From Massilia sp. Root351 (GTDB lineage: Bacteria > Pseudomonadota > Gammaproteobacteria > Burkholderiales > Burkholderiaceae_D): 64,000 bases of DNA. The notes below the pieces were generated by a model. The model saw nothing but the letters and a program-made list of their open reading frames with translations. It searched no databases and was not told where the DNA came from. The position numbers and the translations under genes are program-made. The stretch spans positions 125,214-189,213 of the forward strand of contig NZ_LMDJ01000023.1 of the NCBI RefSeq assembly GCF_001425045.1, written 5' to 3'. Below are positions 59,343 through 64,000 of this stretch, piece by piece; the first letter of the stretch is position 1, and each line of letters starts with the position of its first letter.

Positions 59343-61328
59343 ATGATTTTCACCCGTACCCTGATCGCTACGGCGGTCCTGTCCGCCATTTCGTCCGCCG
59401 CTGTTGCCCAGTCCACCGACGCGGCCATTCCCAAAGTGCTGGTGACCGCCAGCCCCTTCAAAACGGCGGAGGGCGACCAGATCCTGACTCCTGCCAAAGT
59501 GCTGGCCGGCGACGAGCTGCGCGACAAGATGGGCAGCTCGCTGGGCGATACGCTGTCGCAGGAACTGGGCGTGTCCGCCTCGGCCTTCGGCGCCGGCGCC
59601 TCGCGTCCCATCATTCGCGGCATGGAAGGCGCGCGCGTCAAGATGCTGGAGAACGGCATGGCGGTGTCGGACGTGTCCGGCCTGTCGAACGACCATGCGG
59701 TGGCGGCCGAAGGCGCGGTGGCGCGCCAGGTTGAAATCCTGCGCGGCCCTGCGGCGCTGCTGTACGGCTCGGGCGCCATCGGCGGCCTGGTCAACGTGGT
59801 CAACGAGCGCATCCCGACCGCGCTGGAAAAGAAGCCGACCGGCCAGGTCGAAGCGCGCTACAGTACCGTCGACAGCGGCAAGAACCTGTCCGGCACCGTC
59901 GACGGCGCAGTAGGCCAGTTCGCGCTGCATGTGGACGGCAACTTGCGCAACGCGGACGACTACAAGATTCCGGAAAACCGCGTGGTCAACGACCCTGGCT
60001 CGGCTTCCGGCCGCCTGCCGCATTCGGCCACGCGCGAACGCAACGCGGGCCTGGGCGGTTCCTATATCGCGGACTGGGGTTTTGTTGGCGCTTCCGTGTC
60101 GCGCCTGGACAATGTGTACGGCATCCCGAGCGATGAAGGTTCGAAGATCGACCAGAAGCAAACCCGCTACGATATCGACAGCCTGGTGCGCAAGCCGTTC
60201 GACGGTTTCGAGAGCTTCAAGTTCAAGGCCGGCTACACCTCCTACGAACACGCGGAGCTGGACGAAGAGAACGCGCCTGTGGTGATCTTCAACAACCGCT
60301 CGCTGGAAACCCGCGCCGAGCTGGCGCACAACCCGATCGCCGGCATGCGCGGCACCTTCGGCGTGCAGACCGAAAACACGCACTTCTCTGCGCTAAGCCC
60401 TGAAGGCGCGGCCGATACCGTGCCGGTCACGCATTCGACTTCCACCGCCGGCTTCCTGGTGGAAGAAGCCAGGGTGGGCGAGTTCCTGCTGAGCGCCGGC
60501 GCCCGCGTGGAATCGGTCAAGCGCAAGCCCGTGACCGGCCAGGACCGCGCTTTCAACTTGAATTCTGGCTCGCTCGGCACGTTGTGGACCTTCGCGCCAG
60601 GCTATGGCGCAGGCGCCACCTTCTCGTACGCCGAGCGCGCACCGGCCACGGAAGAGCTGTACTCCGGCGGCCCGCACGACGCCACCGTCACCTTCGACAT
60701 CGGCAACCCGGACTTCAGGAAGGAAGCCTCGCGCAACATCGAATTGAGCGTGCAGAAGACCACGGGCCTGGTTCGCTGGAAGGCCAACCTGTTCCGCAAC
60801 AAGGTGCGCGATTTCATCTACGGGCATATCACGGGCCAGCTGCTGGACGAGGAAGGCAACCCGGGCGACGAACTGCGCGAGCGCATCTTTGAGCAGGCCA
60901 ACGCCACCATCAAGGGCGCGGAAGCCGAAATCACCTATAACGCGCAGGGCAGCGGCTGGTCGGGACGCCTGTTCGCCGATACCTCGAAGGGCAAGCTGGA
61001 TAACGCGGGCAACCTGCCGCTGCAGCCGGCCAGCCGTTTCGGCGCCAGCGTCGGCTTCCGCGAAGGCGCATGGCGCGGCGGCTTGTCGCTGGTGCACGCG
61101 AACGGCCAGGACCGCCTGGCGTCGTTCGAGACCACGCCGACCGCGTCGTACAACCAGGTCAATGCGAACTTTTCGTACACGCAGAAACTCGGCTCGCAGG
61201 ACGTCACCTGGTTTGTGCTGGCCAAGAACCTGCTGAACGACGAGATCCGCATGTCGACCTCGGTGCTGAAGGATATCGCGCCTTTGCCGGGCCGCAATAT
61301 CGTGCTGGGCGTGCGCACCAAGTTCTGA
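59343..61328 (+). CDS. TonB-dependent receptor, ZnuD-like metal uptake
   Basis: 661-residue receptor: signal peptide (SSAAVA|QST), TonB-box-like KVLVTAS, plug with SRPIIRGMEGARVKMLENGM and ILRGPAALLYGSGAIGGLVN, barrel ending VLGVRTKF. The ENGMAVSDVSGLSNDHAVAAE segment (partly quoted, His and Asp rich) is characteristic of ZnuD zinc/heme receptors. The upstream DUF2946 protein supports metal uptake. ATG 59343 follows AGAGGTTCAT. I see no clear Zur box upstream. Confidence 0.9.
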   Translation: MIFTRTLIATAVLSAISSAAVAQSTDAAIPKVLVTASPFKTAEGDQILTPAKVLAGDELRDKMGSSLGDTLSQELGVSASAFGAGASRPIIRGMEGARVKMLENGMAVSDVSGLSNDHAVAAEGAVARQVEILRGPAALLYGSGAIGGLVNVVNERIPTALEKKPTGQVEARYSTVDSGKNLSGTVDGAVGQFALHVDGNLRNADDYKIPENRVVNDPGSASGRLPHSATRERNAGLGGSYIADWGFVGASVSRLDNVYGIPSDEGSKIDQKQTRYDIDSLVRKPFDGFESFKFKAGYTSYEHAELDEENAPVVIFNNRSLETRAELAHNPIAGMRGTFGVQTENTHFSALSPEGAADTVPVTHSTSTAGFLVEEARVGEFLLSAGARVESVKRKPVTGQDRAFNLNSGSLGTLWTFAPGYGAGATFSYAERAPATEELYSGGPHDATVTFDIGNPDFRKEASRNIELSVQKTTGLVRWKANLFRNKVRDFIYGHITGQLLDEEGNPGDELRERIFEQANATIKGAEAEITYNAQGSGWSGRLFADTSKGKLDNAGNLPLQPASRFGASVGFREGAWRGGLSLVHANGQDRLASFETTPTASYNQVNANFSYTQKLGSQDVTWFVLAKNLLNDEIRMSTSVLKDIAPLPGRNIVLGVRTKF

Positions 61329-61481
61329 TCAGCGCTTGGGCCTGCGCTTGGTGTAACTGCCCGAGCGCGGCGCTTTCCTGGCCCGGTATTTAGCGATGCC
61401 GCGCCAGGACCAGATGCCAAAGGCAATGAACACCGGCAGCAGCAATAGGGCCGACCAGTACGTAAAAGACTGCGAAAGCAT
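61329..61481 (-). CDS. Small single-span membrane protein
   Basis: A 50-residue open frame: MLSQSFTYWSALLLLPVFIA, then FGIWSWRGIAKYRARKAPRS and a basic end ...SGSYTKRRPKR. One hydrophobic helix at about 8-26 followed by a strongly basic tail predicts a membrane protein with its C-terminus in the cytoplasm. The stop touches the ZnuD-like gene end. No ribosome site precedes the ATG, and no family is recognised. Composition, not homology, supports it. Confidence 0.5.
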   Translation of the reverse strand: MLSQSFTYWSALLLLPVFIAFGIWSWRGIAKYRARKAPRSGSYTKRRPKR

Positions 61482-61536
61482 GGGGGGTGTGCATGACTGC
61501 CTGAAAGGGCCGCCATTCTAGCACGCACCCCCGTGC

Positions 61537-63207
61537 TCAGTTTTGCGCCGCTTGCCAGGCGTAGGGGCCGATAATGGTGCCGACGAATCCGCCCGCCTTG
61601 CGGGTGGACAGGAACGTGGCGTCCAGCTTGTCCGCCAGTGTCCTGGTCTTGCCGCCGATGGTATAGCTGAACGCCATGCTGCCGCCATCTGCCTTCAAGG
61701 TCAACGTCGCGGTGTCGCCCGCAAGCGGCGCGCTGGCCACCAGCACATCCTCATTCGATTTCGCCCTGGTGTACAGGGCCAGCACATTCTTGCCGCCGAT
61801 GCGGCTTATTCCGTAGAACAGATGGGACTCGTCGCTCTGGTAGGCCAGCAGGCCGGCGCGGTCGCCGTCGTGTACGGGGCGGAAGCTGAGCGTGGTGGAT
61901 ACGGTGGTGATGTGGTGCTGCTGGCGGCGCGCGATAAAAGATGGCGTGCTTTTCAGGTCGCCCAGCCGGCCGCCCGGCGTCAGTACCAGCTGGCCTTTGT
62001 CCAGTTTGTAGAATGGGGTGGCCGGCGTGCGTACGCCTATCCATTGGTCCGACAGGGTGCTGCCGCTGAATTCGTCCGTATAGCTGATATCACCGGTGAA
62101 AGGCTGGGCCGGCCGGACGCCGGTGCCTAAACCGGGAATAGCCGGCTTGGGAACGGTGAACGGAATGCGCTTGCCCGCTTCCAGCACCACCGGCCAGCCA
62201 TCCTGCCATGTCACCGGCAGCAAGAAGGTTTCGCGGCCGATGTTGTACAAGTCCGGGCCGTAAGGGCGGGTGGCCAGGAAGGTGGCCCACCATTCGCCGC
62301 TCTGCGTCTGCACGAACTTGGCATGGCCGGCCGAGGTCACTGGGTTGGCGCGGCTGGCGTCCAGTGAGCGCTGGCTCAGGATGGGGTTGTGCTCGAACGG
62401 CACGAACGGACCGCGCACGCTGGTGGAGCGGAACACCACCTGGGAGTGCTGGTCGCCGGTGCCGCCTTCGGCCGCGGTCAGGTAGTAGTACTCGCCGCGC
62501 TTCAGCAAGTGCGGTCCCTCGATCCAGATCGGCTTGGTGGAAATGTCGACACCGCCGTTTACGATCAGCGTGCGCTCGCCCACCATGGCGAGCGTTTTCG
62601 GATCAAACTCCTGCACCCAGATCGCGCGGTGGCCGTCGTAGCGCGGGGTTTCAACAGGATCGCCATTGTTCACGATGTAGGCCTTGCCGTCGGTGTCCCA
62701 GAAGATGGACGGGTCGATGCCGCCGAACTTCACGGGCTTGGGATCGGACCACGGGCCGGCCGGATTGGTGGCCGTCATCACCACGTTGCCGCCGCAGTCG
62801 ACGCAGGTGGTAACCACGTAGAACACGCCGTTGTTGTGCGAGATGTCCGGCGCGTAGATGCCGCGCGAGGAGCGCAGACCCTGGAAGTTGAACTGGCCGG
62901 GACGGCTGATGGCGTTGCCGATCTGCTTCCAGCTCACCAGGTCGCGCGAGTGGAACACCGGCAGGCCGGGATAATTCGTGAACGAGGAGTTGATCAGGTA
63001 GTAATCGTCGCCCACGCGGGTGACCGACGGGTCCGGGTAGTAGCCAGACAGGATGGGGTTGCGGAATTCGTTGGCGGCCGGCTGCGCGCTTTCCTGCGCG
63101 TGGCCTTCGTAGCTGAAGCGCTCGAAGCGTGCCTCTGCGGCGTGTGCGCTCGCGGCTGTACCGGCCAGGGCGGCGGCGAGGATGATCGCCAGGCGTTGTT
63201 GTCTCAT
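61537..63207 (-). CDS. GH43 glycoside hydrolase (beta-xylosidase/arabinosidase), exported
   Basis: 556-residue enzyme with signal peptide (ASAHA|AEA). The five-bladed propeller has the catalytic base Asp in GYYPDPS (about residue 58), the pKa-modulating Asp in GGIDPSIFW, and the acid Glu in WIEGPHLLKRGEYYYL. The C-terminal beta-sandwich (about 360-556, DEFSGSTLSDQWIGVRTP; FIARRQQHHITTVSTTL) is the GH43 C2 domain, usual in xylosidase-type members. Divergent from a second GH43 gene across a gap with a xyl-box-like palindrome. Substrate xylo- or arabino-oligosaccharides. Confidence 0.9.
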   Translation of the reverse strand: MRQQRLAIILAAALAGTAASAHAAEARFERFSYEGHAQESAQPAANEFRNPILSGYYPDPSVTRVGDDYYLINSSFTNYPGLPVFHSRDLVSWKQIGNAISRPGQFNFQGLRSSRGIYAPDISHNNGVFYVVTTCVDCGGNVVMTATNPAGPWSDPKPVKFGGIDPSIFWDTDGKAYIVNNGDPVETPRYDGHRAIWVQEFDPKTLAMVGERTLIVNGGVDISTKPIWIEGPHLLKRGEYYYLTAAEGGTGDQHSQVVFRSTSVRGPFVPFEHNPILSQRSLDASRANPVTSAGHAKFVQTQSGEWWATFLATRPYGPDLYNIGRETFLLPVTWQDGWPVVLEAGKRIPFTVPKPAIPGLGTGVRPAQPFTGDISYTDEFSGSTLSDQWIGVRTPATPFYKLDKGQLVLTPGGRLGDLKSTPSFIARRQQHHITTVSTTLSFRPVHDGDRAGLLAYQSDESHLFYGISRIGGKNVLALYTRAKSNEDVLVASAPLAGDTATLTLKADGGSMAFSYTIGGKTRTLADKLDATFLSTRKAGGFVGTIIGPYAWQAAQN

Positions 63208-63265
63208 TGTTGTTGTCTCGCTGTTATTGTAAGTTTTTGACGTCTACCATAGCGTATATCATAAT

Positions 63266-63279
63266 GAATAGCGCTACCA
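63266..63279. promoter_or_regulatory. xyl-box-like operator between GH43 genes
   Basis: On the minus strand TGGTAGCGCTATTC; the core TAGCGCTA (63269-63276) is a perfect palindrome with central CG. It agrees at 11 of 14 positions with TGGTAGCGCTAACA, the box I recall for the LacI-type XylR of Xanthomonas. Placed midway between two divergent xylan/arabinan-type glycosidase genes. Confidence 0.5.
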
Positions 63280-63321
63280 TTAGCATCCTGCCGGATTCGG
63301 CATAAGACGTCAACAGGAGAC

Positions 63322-64000
63322 ATGATGAATCGACTTTGCCGCGGCGCCGCTGCCGCATGGACGGCTGCGCTTTGCCTGGGCAGCCTGACCGGACTGCCCG
63401 CCGCCGCCGCCGACAACGGCAATGGCAGCTACACCAACCCGCCGCTGTACGCCGACTACCCGGACCCGGACATCATCCGCGTGGGCGAAGACTTCTATTT
63501 CGTCACCACCACCTTCGCCAACAGTCCCGGCCTGACGCTGCTGCACTCGAAAGACCTGGTGAACTGGGCCTTCGCCTCGCACCTGGTGCCACGGCTGGAC
63601 GGCGATGAGCGCTTCGACCTGAAGCAGGGCGGCGCCTACCGCCACGGCATGTTTGCCGCCAGCCTGCGGCACCACGCCGGCATGTTCTACGTGGCGGTAA
63701 CGCCGGTCAACCAGAACACGCGTATCTACTACAGCAAGGATATCAAGGGGCCGTGGGCCTACCATACCCTGGACCGCCCGGCCTTCGACCCGGCCTTGTT
63801 CATTGAACCGGATGGCAAGGCCTATATCGCAAGCTCCGGCGGCTGGGACGGCACGGTCACACTGCTGACGCTCAGCGGCGATTTCTCCAAGGTGACGGAT
63901 GCGCGCAAGATCCACTATTACAAGGGGGCCGAAGGCTCGAAGCTGGTCAGGCGCGGCGAGTACTACTACCTGTTTAATGCCTTGCCTTCCAAACTGGCGC
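63322..64000 (+). CDS. GH43 glycoside hydrolase, N-terminal part
   Basis: First 226 codons of a second GH43 enzyme, cut by the window end. Signal peptide ends LPAAAA|DNG. The catalytic base Asp lies in ADYPDPDIIRVGEDFYFV (about residue 46), the middle Asp in AFDPALFIEPDGKAYIASSGG, and the region of the acid Glu in YYKGAEGSKLVRRGEYYYLF. Start at 63322 or the adjacent ATG 63325, with AGGAGA upstream. Divergent partner of the GH43 at 61537-63207; the two differ clearly in sequence, so they probably act on different linkages. Confidence 0.88.
   Translation, partial: MMNRLCRGAAAAWTAALCLGSLTGLPAAAADNGNGSYTNPPLYADYPDPDIIRVGEDFYFVTTTFANSPGLTLLHSKDLVNWAFASHLVPRLDGDERFDLKQGGAYRHGMFAASLRHHAGMFYVAVTPVNQNTRIYYSKDIKGPWAYHTLDRPAFDPALFIEPDGKAYIASSGGWDGTVTLLTLSGDFSKVTDARKIHYYKGAEGSKLVRRGEYYYLFNALPSKLA

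Overview
The window looks like chromosome from a GC-rich betaproteobacterium of the order Burkholderiales, most likely an Oxalobacteraceae member (Massilia/Duganella type). This is judged from codon use, the GGAGACA-type ribosome sites, Gram-negative porins, TonB receptors, a pca/van/pob gene set and the DUF1302/DUF1329 module. It holds about 46 protein genes, no rRNA, tRNA or CRISPR array that I can see, and no insertion sequence.

Region 1 (1-39417) is dominated by catabolism of lignin- and plant-derived aromatics. A minus-strand operon (7266 to 1 and beyond) encodes an aromatic aldehyde dehydrogenase, a CalA-type coniferyl alcohol dehydrogenase, a DUF1302 outer-membrane protein, a DUF1329 protein, a YCF48 repeat protein and an RND transporter. 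A near-consensus sigma-54 promoter precedes it and a divergent XylR/DmpR-like sigma-54 activator faces it. Next come a MarR regulator, a periplasmic binding protein with a tannase/feruloyl-esterase lipoprotein, a second binding protein, a porin, an IclR regulator and a complete LivHMGF-like ABC transporter. Two near-identical 36-bp operators flank the IclR gene. Later come vanAB (vanillate to protocatechuate) with a third binding protein, the pca genes (PcaH, PcaG, PcaB and a PcaC-PcaD fusion), an IclR regulator of the PcaR type, and pobA with an AraC regulator. Together they route coniferyl alcohol, vanillate and 4-hydroxybenzoate to protocatechuate and on to 3-oxoadipate.

Region 2 (20613-28483) interrupts this with a type VI secretion island: VgrG, an adaptor-like protein, a large VasX-like membrane effector, a DUF6708-like membrane protein that is probably its immunity protein, and a decayed second immunity fragment.

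Region 3 (39427-50522) is a one-direction polysaccharide operon: TonB receptor, LacI regulator, SDR reductase, heparinase II/III-type lyase, sugar-acid kinase, MFS transporter, a fused SGNH-esterase/PL7-like alginate lyase and an RraA-family protein. Twin palindromic LacI-type operators precede it. Alginate or a related, possibly acetylated, polyuronate is the best guess for the substrate.

Region 4 (50523-64000) holds a CBS-CBS-nitroreductase fusion behind a perfect FNR box, a DUF885 metallopeptidase, a DUF3606 protein, a Fur-boxed siderophore unit (AraC, TonB receptor, enterochelin-type esterase), a DUF2946/ZnuD-like metal uptake pair, a small membrane protein, and two divergent GH43 glycosidases with a xyl-box-like operator between them. 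The second GH43 runs off the window.
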